Positions 35,416-42,888 of a stretch of DNA of 64,000 nucleotides are shown in pieces. The number at the start of each line of letters is the position of its first letter. The stretch's first letter is position 1. The notes below the pieces were generated by a model, which was not told where the DNA came from, made no database searches, and worked only from the letters and a program-made list of their open reading frames with translations. Source of the DNA: Rhodospirillaceae bacterium (GTDB lineage Bacteria; Pseudomonadota; Alphaproteobacteria; Rhodospirillales; Rhodospirillaceae); the NCBI GenBank assembly GCA_004297485.1, contig SCTM01000041.1, forward strand, positions 40,641 through 104,640. The letters run 5' to 3'. A program made the translations under genes and the position numbers.

Positions 35416-35898
35416 TCAGCCTCCGCCCGTCATGGCTGCGGCACCGGCGGCGATCGCCTTGACGATACCGTGATAGCCGGTGCAACGGCACAAGTTGCCT
35501 TCAAGCTCGTGGCGGATGGTGGTTTCATCCAGGGGTTTTCCCTTATGGCGCTCGACCATGGCCAAGGCGCTCATTACCATGCCCGGCGTGCAGAAGCCGC
35601 ACTGCAGACCGTGGTGTTCGCGAAAAGCCGCTTGCATGGGATGCAAGGTGCCATCGGGTTTGGCGACGCCCTCGATGGTCGTGACGTTGCGGCCGTCGGC
35701 CTGAACCGCGAGGAACGTGCACGCCTTTATCGACCGGCCATCCAGGTGCACCGTGCAGGCGCCGCACTGGCTGGTGTCGCAACCCACATGGGTTCCCGTC
35801 AGACCGAGCTTCTCACGCAATACCTCGACCAGCAGAGTGCGCGGCTCGACCTCGGCTGTGCGCTCGGCGCCGTTGACCTTGAGAACAATCTTAACCAT
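35416..35898 (-). CDS. coxS: Molybdenum hydroxylase 2Fe-2S small subunit (CoxS-like)
   Basis: A 160-residue small subunit with two 2Fe-2S clusters. The plant-ferredoxin-type N-terminal cluster has Cys40, Cys45, Cys48 (CDTSQCGAC) and Cys60; the helical C-terminal cluster has CGFC (100/103) and CRC (137/139) in [14 protein letters not shown]. All eight ligands are present, so it should be functional. It transfers electrons between the molybdenum centre and FAD subunit. It lies between CoxG and CoxM genes on the same strand. The absence of a large subunit gene means its catalytic partner must be encoded elsewhere or lost. Confidence 0.93.
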   Translation of the reverse strand: MVKIVLKVNGAERTAEVEPRTLLVEVLREKLGLTGTHVGCDTSQCGACTVHLDGRSIKACTFLAVQADGRNVTTIEGVAKPDGTLHPMQAAFREHHGLQCGFCTPGMVMSALAMVERHKGKPLDETTIRHELEGNLCRCTGYHGIVKAIAAGAAAMTGGG

Positions 35899-35944
35899 GT
35901 CTGCTCACCCGCTCCCGGAACCGTACGCGCCCTGACGCGATCTC

Positions 35945-35966
35945 GTGGTCCGATTCTGACATTCGC
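35945..35966 (+). repeat. 22-bp direct repeat, copy 1 (downstream of coxG)
   Basis: Begins GTGGTCCGATTC and ends ACATTCGC. It matches a second copy at 36716-36737 in 20 of 22 positions, with the same orientation; the two copies bracket the coxG gene. The ATTC/ACATTCGC core is also related to the inverted repeat at 44605-44659, so it looks like a dispersed intergenic element. Confidence 0.6.
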
Positions 35967-35979
35967 TCCGCTGGCGCGA

Positions 35980-36636
35980 TTACCAGACGACCAGAATAAT
36001 TCCCACCAACGCCGCCAGCGCCACCAGAACGGCCATCCACGTGCCGAACCCGATGGGCTTGAAGTCCGCGAGGGCATCGCGGGAGATCGCACCGTCGGCT
36101 TTAACCGTAGCCGATGCGGCCTGCGGTGTCACCGCCGCCTGGGACGGAGTCGGCGCCGCGGCCTGGGGTGCAACCGTAACGGACGGTGCCGCGCTTCGTC
36201 CGGCAGCCTCGGCACCGAATTTGGCGAAGAATTCGTCGGCGAGCTTTTTCGCTGTGGAATCGATCAGTCGCGAGCCGATCTGGGCCAGCTTGCCGCCCAC
36301 GGCCGCGTCAACTTTATAAGACAGCAGGGTTCCTCCGGGCGCGTCGGCAAGGCGCACGACGGCGCCGCCCCGGGCAAAGCCGGCCACGCCGCCCTTACCC
36401 TCGCCGCGGATGGTGTAGCCGTTAGGCGGGTCCAGATCGCTCAGGGTGACCACGCCTTTGAAGGTCGCCTTCACCGGCCCGACGGTGGCGGTCACGACCG
36501 CCTCGATCTGGTTGTCCGGCAGAGCCGCCATGGACTGGCACCCGGGAATCGCGGCCTTGAGAATGTTGAGGTCGTTGAGCGCCGCCCACACCGCCGGACG
36601 CGGTGCGGCGATAAGATACTCCCCGGTCATTTCCAT
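35980..36636 (-). CDS. coxG: CoxG-family SRPBCC protein with C-terminal membrane anchor
   Basis: A 218-residue CoxG-type protein: EMTGEYLIAAPRPAVWAALN at the start, then DLNILKAAIPGCQSM near residue 27, AKFKG-like strands and GKLAQIGSRLIDSTAKKLAD near 125. A Pro/Ala-rich linker of about 50 residues leads to one C-terminal membrane segment (WMAVLVALAALVGIILVVW), the tail-anchored form of the family. CoxG helps place or mature CO dehydrogenase at the membrane in carboxydotrophs and can bind quinones; this role is taken from the family. The gene is bracketed by two 22-bp direct repeats (35945-35966 and 36716-36737), which is unusual for a single gene in an operon and hints at independent movement. 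Confidence 0.88.
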   Translation of the reverse strand: MEMTGEYLIAAPRPAVWAALNDLNILKAAIPGCQSMAALPDNQIEAVVTATVGPVKATFKGVVTLSDLDPPNGYTIRGEGKGGVAGFARGGAVVRLADAPGGTLLSYKVDAAVGGKLAQIGSRLIDSTAKKLADEFFAKFGAEAAGRSAAPSVTVAPQAAAPTPSQAAVTPQAASATVKADGAISRDALADFKPIGFGTWMAVLVALAALVGIILVVW

Positions 36637-36715
36637 CGACAGGTCTCCAACGCACGTGAAAGAGGGCTAAGACTGAAAGAACGGGTTTGCCCGGGGTAGG
36701 AGAAAAAAGCAACTA

Positions 36716-36737
36716 GTGGTCCGATTCCAACATTCGC
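36716..36737 (+). repeat. 22-bp direct repeat, copy 2 (upstream of coxG)
   Basis: Begins GTGGTCCGATTC and ends ACATTCGC; it differs from copy 1 (35945-35966) at two adjacent positions. It is preceded by CTA, giving CTAGTGGTCCG. The following 120 bp up to the dinB stop hold nothing I can assign. Confidence 0.6.
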
Positions 36738-36861
36738 GTCCCGGTTCGGCAGGCTGTCTTACGAAGGTTAGAATCATAGGACGGAGCTTTAGGTTTGAGC
36801 GCCCGTTCCACATGCAGTTTACGGCTTACACGGGGCCGCGTCCGATGAATTCTGAGGGATA

Positions 36862-38184
36862 TCACCGCTTTTGCCCCCGGAACCCACGCCCTTTGCCGAT
36901 TGCCGCCGTCCCGAACCGGGCCCGCACCGCGTCCATGGCCTGTTCAACCTTTGCCATATGCACTTTTCCGTCAACGTTACTATCGGCAAACAGGTCCGGC
37001 GGGTCCGCTTCCGACGCGTCGCACAGATCGTCAATGCCCACGCCGATGAGGCGGAAGCGCGCGCCTTGCCTCTTTTGCGCCGCCGTCTCCCGTTCCACCA
37101 ACGGCTTGGCGGCACGATAAATCTGTTCGGCCAATTGTGTGGGCGCGTTCAGGCGGTGATGGCGGGTCAGCAATTTGAATCGGGCGGTTTTCAATTTGAC
37201 GGTGATCGAGCGTCCGGCAACGCCCTTCGCCTTGAGGCGCGCGGCGACCCGCTCGCATAGCGGCCAAAGTTTGTGCAACAAGTCCTCCACCTTGGCGATG
37301 TCCCGGTCGAATGTCGTTTCCGCCGAGATGGTCTTGGCGGTGCGATCGCTATGCACCGTGCGCTCGTCCAGACCCCGCGCAAGATTGGCCAGCAGAGTAC
37401 CGGTCTCACCGTAACGGGCAGCCATTTCCATTGCCGGCCGCGCCTGGATATCGCCGATGGTGAACAGGCCATCGACCTTGAGCCGGCTGGCCAGGGCTGG
37501 GCCGACCCCGGGCAGGCGCGTCACCGGCAGATCGTGGAGGAATGTCACCGCCTCGGCGCGGCCGATGACTGTAAAGCCACGGGGCTTGTTCATGTCCGAA
37601 GCCATTTTCGCCAGGAATTTTGTATCACTCAGGCCGATGGATACGGTGATCCGGACCTCGCGTTCGATCTCGCGGGCGATGTGGGCCAGCGTCGCCGCTG
37701 GCGTACGCCGGAACAGCGCCGCGGTGCCGGAAAGATCAAGAAATGCCTCATCCAGTGACAAAGGCTCCACCAAAGGCGTCGCCGCGTCGAAGATGGCACG
37801 AACCTGTGCCGCCACCTGTTTGTACTTCTCCATGTTGGGACGGATCACCACCGCGTCGGGACACAATTCCAGTGCCTTGTACATGGGCATGGCGGAGCGT
37901 GGACCGAACCGGCGCGCGACGTAACAGGCGGTGGCAACCACGCCGCGTCCGCCGTCATGGCCCACCAGGACCGGGCGATCCGCGAGCGCCGGGTTGTCGC
38001 GCTTTTCGATGGCGGCGTAGAACGCGTCGCAATCGATGTGAGCAATGGCGAGACGGCCCAACTCCGGGTGGGACACAAGACGATTGGAGCCGCACCGGGG
38101 ACATGAATTGGGCGCGCGGGGGAATTCCGCGAGGCAATCGCGGCAAAGGACGGTGACCGAGGCCAAAGACGCAGCGTCGCTCAT
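36862..38184 (-). CDS. dinB: DNA polymerase IV with N-terminal zinc ribbon
   Basis: A 440-residue Y-family polymerase. The first 40 residues form a CxxC-CxxC zinc ribbon (CRDC and CPRCGS), an addition common in alphaproteobacterial DinB. The catalytic palm follows with AHIDCDAFYAAIEKRDNP (metal-binding DCD), ATACYVARRFG, and SLDEAFLDLSGT (catalytic D-E), then KFLAKMASDMNKPRGF, the helix-hairpin-helix LPGVGPALASRL, and the little-finger domain. It copies past lesions with low fidelity. The ATG at 38184 begins MSDAAS; the frame extends to 38238 without a better site. No LexA box was recognised upstream. It is a single gene next to a divergent ABC exporter. Confidence 0.93.
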   Translation of the reverse strand: MSDAASLASVTVLCRDCLAEFPRAPNSCPRCGSNRLVSHPELGRLAIAHIDCDAFYAAIEKRDNPALADRPVLVGHDGGRGVVATACYVARRFGPRSAMPMYKALELCPDAVVIRPNMEKYKQVAAQVRAIFDAATPLVEPLSLDEAFLDLSGTAALFRRTPAATLAHIAREIEREVRITVSIGLSDTKFLAKMASDMNKPRGFTVIGRAEAVTFLHDLPVTRLPGVGPALASRLKVDGLFTIGDIQARPAMEMAARYGETGTLLANLARGLDERTVHSDRTAKTISAETTFDRDIAKVEDLLHKLWPLCERVAARLKAKGVAGRSITVKLKTARFKLLTRHHRLNAPTQLAEQIYRAAKPLVERETAAQKRQGARFRLIGVGIDDLCDASEADPPDLFADSNVDGKVHMAKVEQAMDAVRARFGTAAIGKGRGFRGQKR

Positions 38185-38409
38185 GGCGGATACTCGTAGA
38201 TGCGGCTGGCGGTAATCCCGGCTGCGTCCTATATGCACCGAGCGGGGCTTCCTTACATACCCTTATGGCAGATCTTAGCGCACGTCCCGTGGGGCGCGAA
38301 TCGGCTTTCCGCGCAAGACCTGCGCAATATAATGAATGAGGGGCCGTTTTATCCGGTGCGGTATGACGACGGTACCGGAAAAAAATTCTAGGCTTGAAAG
38401 GGCGAAACC

Positions 38410-40242
38410 GTGAGCGATCATTCCCAAGGCAATAGCCGCTGGAACATGCCGGAACGCCCCCGGAGTCGTAATTACCGCTTCTTAGGTCGTACCTGGGGGT
38501 TCATACGCCCCTATCAAGGCAAGCTGGTTATCGCCGCCATCGCCCTGACCGTCACCTCGCTCTCGACACTGAGCATCGGCGCCGGTCTCAAATTTCTCGT
38601 CGACCACGGTCTTCGTTCCAATAGTCTTGCCTCCCTGAATGAGGGTCTGGTCATCCTCATCGCCATCATCCTGGTGATCGCCACCGGCACCTACTTCCGC
38701 TTTTACTATGTGTCCTGGATTGGCGAGCGGGTGGTCGCGGATATCCGTGCCGGCGTGTTCGCCCACATTCTGCGCCTGAGCCCCGGGTTCTTTGAGACCG
38801 CCAAGACCGGCGAACTCCTGTCGCGCCTGACCGCCGACACCACCTTGCTGCAGACGGTTATCGGTTCATCGTTGTCCATCGCCGTGCGCAATACTTTCAG
38901 TCTGATCGGCGGCGTCGTGATGCTGGTCATCACTGAGCCCGCGCTCGCCGGAATTGTCGCGCTGGTGGTGCCGGTCGTGGTGGTCCCAATCATCTGGTAC
39001 GGCCGGCGCGTGCGCAAACTGTCGCGGGAAAGCCAAGACCGTGTCGCCGACGTCGGCTCCTATGCCGAGGAAACCCTCAACGCCATCCGTACAGTACAGG
39101 CCTTCGTCCACGAAGACCGTGACCGGGCCTTATTCAGCAAGGAAGTGGAGCGCGCCTTTGGCACCGCCATGCGCCGCATATACGCCCGAGGCATGTTGGG
39201 CAGCGTCGTCATTCTACTGGTGTTCGGCGCCATCGCCGTCGTGGTGTGGGCCGGTGGACGCGGTGTGATAGCCGGCGAAATCACGCCGGGCGACCTGTCC
39301 GCATTCATGTTTTACGCCGTGCTGGTCGCCGGCGCCGTCGGAGCGATCAGCGAAGTGCTGGGCGATCTGCAGCGGGCGGCGGGCGCCACCGAACGGCTGG
39401 TGGAACTACTGGAGACCAAACCCGACATCGAGGCACCGCCCAATCCATTGCCCATGCCCGTGCCCGCGCGCGGTGCCATGAGTTTTGACAATGTGACCTT
39501 CCACTATCCGTCGCGACCGCTGACCGCGGCCTTGCACGGGCTAAGCTTGGCCGTAGCACCCGGCGAACATGTCGCCCTGGTGGGACCGTCGGGCGCCGGC
39601 AAGACCACCGTGTTCCAACTGTTGCTGCGATTCTACGATCCGCAATCGGGTACGGTGTGCATCGACGGCATGGATTTGCGCAAGGTGGACCCGCGCGCGG
39701 CCCGCGCCCGTGTCGCGATTGTTTCCCAGGACCCGGTTATCTTTGCCGCCAGCGCCATGGAGAACATCCGCTATGGCCGCCCCGACGCGTCGGACGCGGA
39801 GGTGATCGCCGCCGCCGAAGCCGCCGCCGCCATGGAATTCATCAGCCGCCTGCCCGAAGGCATGCAAAGCTTCCTGGGCGAGCGCGGCGTGCGCCTGTCC
39901 GGTGGCCAGAAACAACGCATCGCCATTGCCCGCGCGATTCTGCGCGACCCGGCGCTGTTGTTGCTGGATGAAGCCACCAGCGCGCTGGACGCGGAAAACG
40001 AACGTCTGGTGCAAAAGGCGCTCGAGCGTTTGATGATCGGACGCACGACCATGGTGATCGCGCACCGGCTGGCCACGGTCGTCAACGCCGATCGCATCGC
40101 CGTCATCGACAACGGCCAATTGATCGCCACCGGGCGCCATCAGGACCTGCTCACGACAAATTCGTTATATGCACGCCTCGCCGCGTTGCAATTCTCCGCT
40201 GATGCCGGCAATTACGCCGGTGAGAGCGTCGCCGCGCAGTAG
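38410..40242 (+). CDS. ABC exporter, fused permease and ATPase (MsbA-like)
   Basis: A 610-residue half-transporter: six membrane segments in the first 320 residues (from LVIAAIALTVTSLSTLSI) and a C-terminal ATPase domain with Walker A GPSGAGKTT, Q-loop VSQDPVIF, signature LSGGQKQR, Walker B LLLLDEATSALD and the switch VIAHRL. Homodimers of this type export lipids, drugs or peptides; the subgroup is close to MsbA/LmrA-like exporters, but the substrate cannot be named. The start is GTG at 38410. The 170 bp upstream, shared with dinB, hold no gene I can support. It is monocistronic, followed by a palindromic repeat. Confidence 0.92.
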   Translation: MSDHSQGNSRWNMPERPRSRNYRFLGRTWGFIRPYQGKLVIAAIALTVTSLSTLSIGAGLKFLVDHGLRSNSLASLNEGLVILIAIILVIATGTYFRFYYVSWIGERVVADIRAGVFAHILRLSPGFFETAKTGELLSRLTADTTLLQTVIGSSLSIAVRNTFSLIGGVVMLVITEPALAGIVALVVPVVVVPIIWYGRRVRKLSRESQDRVADVGSYAEETLNAIRTVQAFVHEDRDRALFSKEVERAFGTAMRRIYARGMLGSVVILLVFGAIAVVVWAGGRGVIAGEITPGDLSAFMFYAVLVAGAVGAISEVLGDLQRAAGATERLVELLETKPDIEAPPNPLPMPVPARGAMSFDNVTFHYPSRPLTAALHGLSLAVAPGEHVALVGPSGAGKTTVFQLLLRFYDPQSGTVCIDGMDLRKVDPRAARARVAIVSQDPVIFAASAMENIRYGRPDASDAEVIAAAEAAAAMEFISRLPEGMQSFLGERGVRLSGGQKQRIAIARAILRDPALLLLDEATSALDAENERLVQKALERLMIGRTTMVIAHRLATVVNADRIAVIDNGQLIATGRHQDLLTTNSLYARLAALQFSADAGNYAGESVAAQ

Positions 40243-40265
40243 GCGCGTCGATATAACATTCTTCT

Positions 40266-40298
40266 TCGTCGCCCTCGGACTTGATCCGAGGGCGACGA
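40266..40298. repeat. Palindromic hairpin repeat (ACTTGAT-loop type)
   Basis: Perfect 14-bp arms TCGTCGCCCTCGGA and TCCGAGGGCGACGA enclose the loop CTTGA. The loop and arm composition match copies at 53843-53875 and 58194-58225. This is a known style of dispersed intergenic palindrome in alphaproteobacteria; between convergent genes it may also stop transcription. Confidence 0.75.
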
Positions 40299-40323
40299 CA
40301 ATGAGAGTTCGGCTTCGAACGCC

Positions 40324-40794
40324 TCAGCTCTCTCCTATCGGCGCTTCCACCACGATCTCCGTGAGCAGCGAATTGGCGATATAGCATTCCTCGTGCGCCG
40401 TGTGATGAAGTGCCTGGAGTTCGCCGGCTGTCGGCTGCCGGTCGGTGAATACGATCCTCGGCCGCAACGTGATCCGTGTAATGGCAAGCCGGCCGTGCTG
40501 GTTCTTCGCCAGCACGCCCTCGGCTTCATCCCGATAGCTCTGGATCGAAAACCCGTCCTTCGCCGCCGCCCATAGGAACGACAGCATGTGGCACGACGCG
40601 GCCGCCGCGATGAGCGCCTCTTCAGGATCGACCGCGTGCGCGTCCGACCACGGCAGCGGCACCACATGGGGCGACGAGGACGCCGGAACCGTCACACCAC
40701 CGTCGAAAATCCACTGATGGGCGCGGCTGTAGCGCTTCGCGGGGAGGTCGCCGCCATTTGCCTGCCACGTCACGGTTGCTTTATGGGTCGCCAT
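40324..40794 (-). CDS. OsmC-family peroxide-reducing protein
   Basis: A 156-residue OsmC/Ohr-fold protein. The two redox cysteines are present: one in AAAASCHMLSFLWAA near residue 88 and one in HTAHEECYIANSLLTEIV near 140. These are the peroxidatic and resolving Cys of the family, so it should reduce organic hydroperoxides. N-terminal HKATVTWQANGGDLP and YSRAHQWIFDGG fit the OsmC branch rather than Ohr. It is followed on the same strand after 13 bp by arfB transcription in the upstream position, so the two genes are probably one transcript. Confidence 0.88.
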   Translation of the reverse strand: MATHKATVTWQANGGDLPAKRYSRAHQWIFDGGVTVPASSSPHVVPLPWSDAHAVDPEEALIAAAASCHMLSFLWAAAKDGFSIQSYRDEAEGVLAKNQHGRLAITRITLRPRIVFTDRQPTAGELQALHHTAHEECYIANSLLTEIVVEAPIGES

Positions 40795-40807
40795 GATTTC
40801 CTCCTTT

Positions 40808-41239
40808 TTAGTCCCAGTTGCTGCCGCGACCGCGCTTCACGGAACTGCGGTGTTTCTTGCCCTCGAGACGGCGTTCCTTGGACGCCCGCGAGGGCCGCGT
40901 TTTCACGCGTTTCTTTGGAACCACAAGCGCGGCGCGCACCAACTCCACCAGGCGATCCGTCGCGTCCTTGCGATTAGCCTCCTGGGTGCGGAAACGCTGC
41001 GCCGTGATGACGATCTCGCCGGCCAGTGTCGCCCGGCTGCCCGCAAGACGCAGCAAACGCCGCCTCACCGTTTCCGTGAGGGCTGGGGAATGTGCCGCGT
41101 CGAAACGCAGTTGTGCCGCGGTTGCGACCTTGTTGACGTTTTGCCCGCCCGGGCCGCTGGCACGGATGAAGGTGAACTCTAGCTCTGCAGGATCGAGCGA
41201 CACGCGCGCGTCGATACGAAGGCGGGACTCGGTGGTCAT
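40808..41239 (-). CDS. arfB: Alternative ribosome-rescue factor / peptidyl-tRNA hydrolase
   Basis: A 143-residue protein with the class I release-factor GGQ motif in FIRASGPGGQNVNKVATAA (residues about 24-42) and a lysine/arginine-rich C-terminal tail (VPKKRVKTRPSRASKERRL, then GKKHRSSVKRGRG), the two features of ArfB/YaeJ/ICT1. It enters the empty A site of stalled ribosomes through the basic tail and hydrolyses peptidyl-tRNA without a stop codon. Codon-recognition domains of RF1/RF2 are absent. It lies upstream of the OsmC gene on the same strand and is divergent from sufE, 85 bp away. Confidence 0.93.
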   Translation of the reverse strand: MTTESRLRIDARVSLDPAELEFTFIRASGPGGQNVNKVATAAQLRFDAAHSPALTETVRRRLLRLAGSRATLAGEIVITAQRFRTQEANRKDATDRLVELVRAALVVPKKRVKTRPSRASKERRLEGKKHRSSVKRGRGSNWD

Positions 41240-41324
41240 GAAAGCTCTCGAAAATCCTTGCGCTACGGCGGTTCGTCCTTAGGTTATACCAAGACCCCCG
41301 ACAATTTGCGCGCCACGAAACCTG

Positions 41325-41774
41325 ATGACACCGCCCCTCCCCGAGATGATCGCACCAGCCATGAGTTTCGAAGAGCTCAAGGACAACTTCGCCCTGTTTG
41401 ACGAATGGGACGACCGGTATGCTTATCTCATCGACTTGGGCCGAAAGTTACCGGCCCTGCCGGACGTCTGGAGAACCGAGACCACCAAAGTGCGCGGCTG
41501 CATGAGCCAGGTGTGGTTGGTTCCCGACGGCACGCCGATGCGGTTCGCCTTCGCCGCCGATAGCGATTCCAGCATCGTCAAAGGACTGATCGCCGTGCTG
41601 GCGACGCTCTTTATCGGCCAACCGGCCGCCGCCGTGGCCGCGACCGACGCCGAAGGCGCGTTCAAGCACCTGGGTCTGGAACAGCACCTGAGCCCAAATC
41701 GTCGCAACGGGTTTGTCGCCATGGTCGGCCGCATCAAGGACGCTGCCCGCGCCACGGCGAGCACCGCGCCGTAA
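41325..41774 (+). CDS. sufE: SufE-family cysteine-desulfurase activator
   Basis: A 149-residue protein with the SufE fold: FEELKDNFALFDEWDDRYAY near residue 15, then TTKVRGCMSQVWLVP with the sulfur-accepting Cys near residue 58, and ADSDSSIVKGLIAVLATLF near 75. It accepts sulfur from a cysteine desulfurase such as SufS for Fe-S assembly. There are no other suf genes in the window, so it is a stand-alone copy, as often in alphaproteobacteria. The ATG at 41325 is used; an in-frame ATG twelve codons on, before SFEELK, is also reasonable. It is followed by an amidohydrolase gene after 42 bp. Confidence 0.92.
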   Translation: MTPPLPEMIAPAMSFEELKDNFALFDEWDDRYAYLIDLGRKLPALPDVWRTETTKVRGCMSQVWLVPDGTPMRFAFAADSDSSIVKGLIAVLATLFIGQPAAAVAATDAEGAFKHLGLEQHLSPNRRNGFVAMVGRIKDAARATASTAP

Positions 41775-41816
41775 ATTCCCGACAATCGTCGCATGCCGTT
41801 TCCGGGAGGAGTTTCA

Positions 41817-42872
41817 ATGGCAAGCCCAAAACAGAGCGCCGAGCCCATCATCGAGCCGGATCTGCCCATCATCGATCCGCATCATCACCTGTGGGACAGG
41901 CCGCTGGCGGCGTTTCCCACAGCGCAGGATTCCGACAGATCCTTTATCTCCATAATGCGAAATAAAGCGCACTACCTGCTGGACGATTTTCTTGCCGACA
42001 TCAACACCGGCCATAACATTCGCGGCACGGTCTATGTCGAAGCCAACGCCATGTATCGCGCAGGCGGTCCGGAGCACAAGAAATCCGTGGGCGAGGTGGA
42101 GTTCGCCAATGGCGTCGCCGCCATGTCGGCAAGCGGCGCGTACGGCGACGCGAGGATCTGCGCGGGCATTGTGGGCCATGGCCACCTCGGTCTCGGCGAT
42201 GGCGCCGAGGACGTGCTTCGTGCCCATATCCTTGCCGGAAACGGGCGCTTTCGCGGAATCCGCGCTCACACGGCTTACGATCCAGATCCCGGAATTTTCA
42301 GCGGCATGCAAGGCCTTCCGCCCCATATCCTCCTCGACAAGACGTTTCGCGCCGGATTCAAATGGCTGCACAAACTGGGACTGTCGTTCGACGTGTGGGT
42401 GCTTGAGCCGCAGCTGCCCGACCTGATCGACCTGGCCCGCGCCTTTCCCGAAACACAGATCATTCTCAACCACACCGGCGGACCCTTGGGCATGAGCAGC
42501 TATGCCGGGAAAAGGGACGAACGATTCCCCATGTGGCGCGAGAACATCCGTGCCCTGGCGGCCTGCGACAATGTCACCGTGAAACTGGGTGGCCTGGGCA
42601 TGCCCGTGAGCGGTTTTGCGTCATTCATGTCCGAGCCGCCGGCCACCTCGGCGCAGCTGGCGGCGGAATGGAAGCCATACATGGAGACATGTATCGAGAC
42701 GTTCGGCGCCGGCCGCTGCATGTTCGAGAGCAACTTCCCGGTGGATTCCGGCGCATGCACCTATCCGGTGCTGTGGAATGCATTCAAGCGTTTGGCCGCA
42801 GGAGCCTCGAAGGACGAGAAAACCGCGCTGTTCAGCGGTACGGCGAAGCGAGTCTATAGACTCGATATCTGA
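41817..42872 (+). CDS. Amidohydrolase family protein (2-pyrone-dicarboxylate lactonase-like)
   Basis: A 351-residue TIM-barrel hydrolase of the amidohydrolase_2 group. The metal-binding start is IIDPHHHLWDRP (near residue 18), and later FPETQIILNHTGGP and RCMFESNFPVDSG (near 297-309) mark the other barrel ends with the His and Asp ligands. Family members hydrolyse lactones or decarboxylate aromatic acids. ATG 41817 lies after GGGAGGAGTTTCA, a strong ribosome binding site, so the frame beginning at 41793 is too long. It is transcribed with sufE but a functional link is not evident. Substrate unknown. Confidence 0.87.
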   Translation: MASPKQSAEPIIEPDLPIIDPHHHLWDRPLAAFPTAQDSDRSFISIMRNKAHYLLDDFLADINTGHNIRGTVYVEANAMYRAGGPEHKKSVGEVEFANGVAAMSASGAYGDARICAGIVGHGHLGLGDGAEDVLRAHILAGNGRFRGIRAHTAYDPDPGIFSGMQGLPPHILLDKTFRAGFKWLHKLGLSFDVWVLEPQLPDLIDLARAFPETQIILNHTGGPLGMSSYAGKRDERFPMWRENIRALAACDNVTVKLGGLGMPVSGFASFMSEPPATSAQLAAEWKPYMETCIETFGAGRCMFESNFPVDSGACTYPVLWNAFKRLAAGASKDEKTALFSGTAKRVYRLDI

Positions 42873-42888
42873 GCGTGGGGGCTGCGGA

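Noticed and set aside
34663-36699. A 678-codon plus-strand open frame opposite coxM, coxS and coxG
   Set aside because: The minus-strand products carry complete family motifs; the antisense translation is Arg/Gly/His-rich with no domain.
35945-36737. Insertion sequence or transposon around coxG
   Set aside because: Direct repeats are present but there is no transposase gene and no terminal inverted repeats; only a repeat call is supported.
38200-38391. Possible 63-residue protein between dinB and the ABC exporter
   Set aside because: No ribosome binding site, starts inside the dinB leader and shows no recognisable composition; treated as intergenic.
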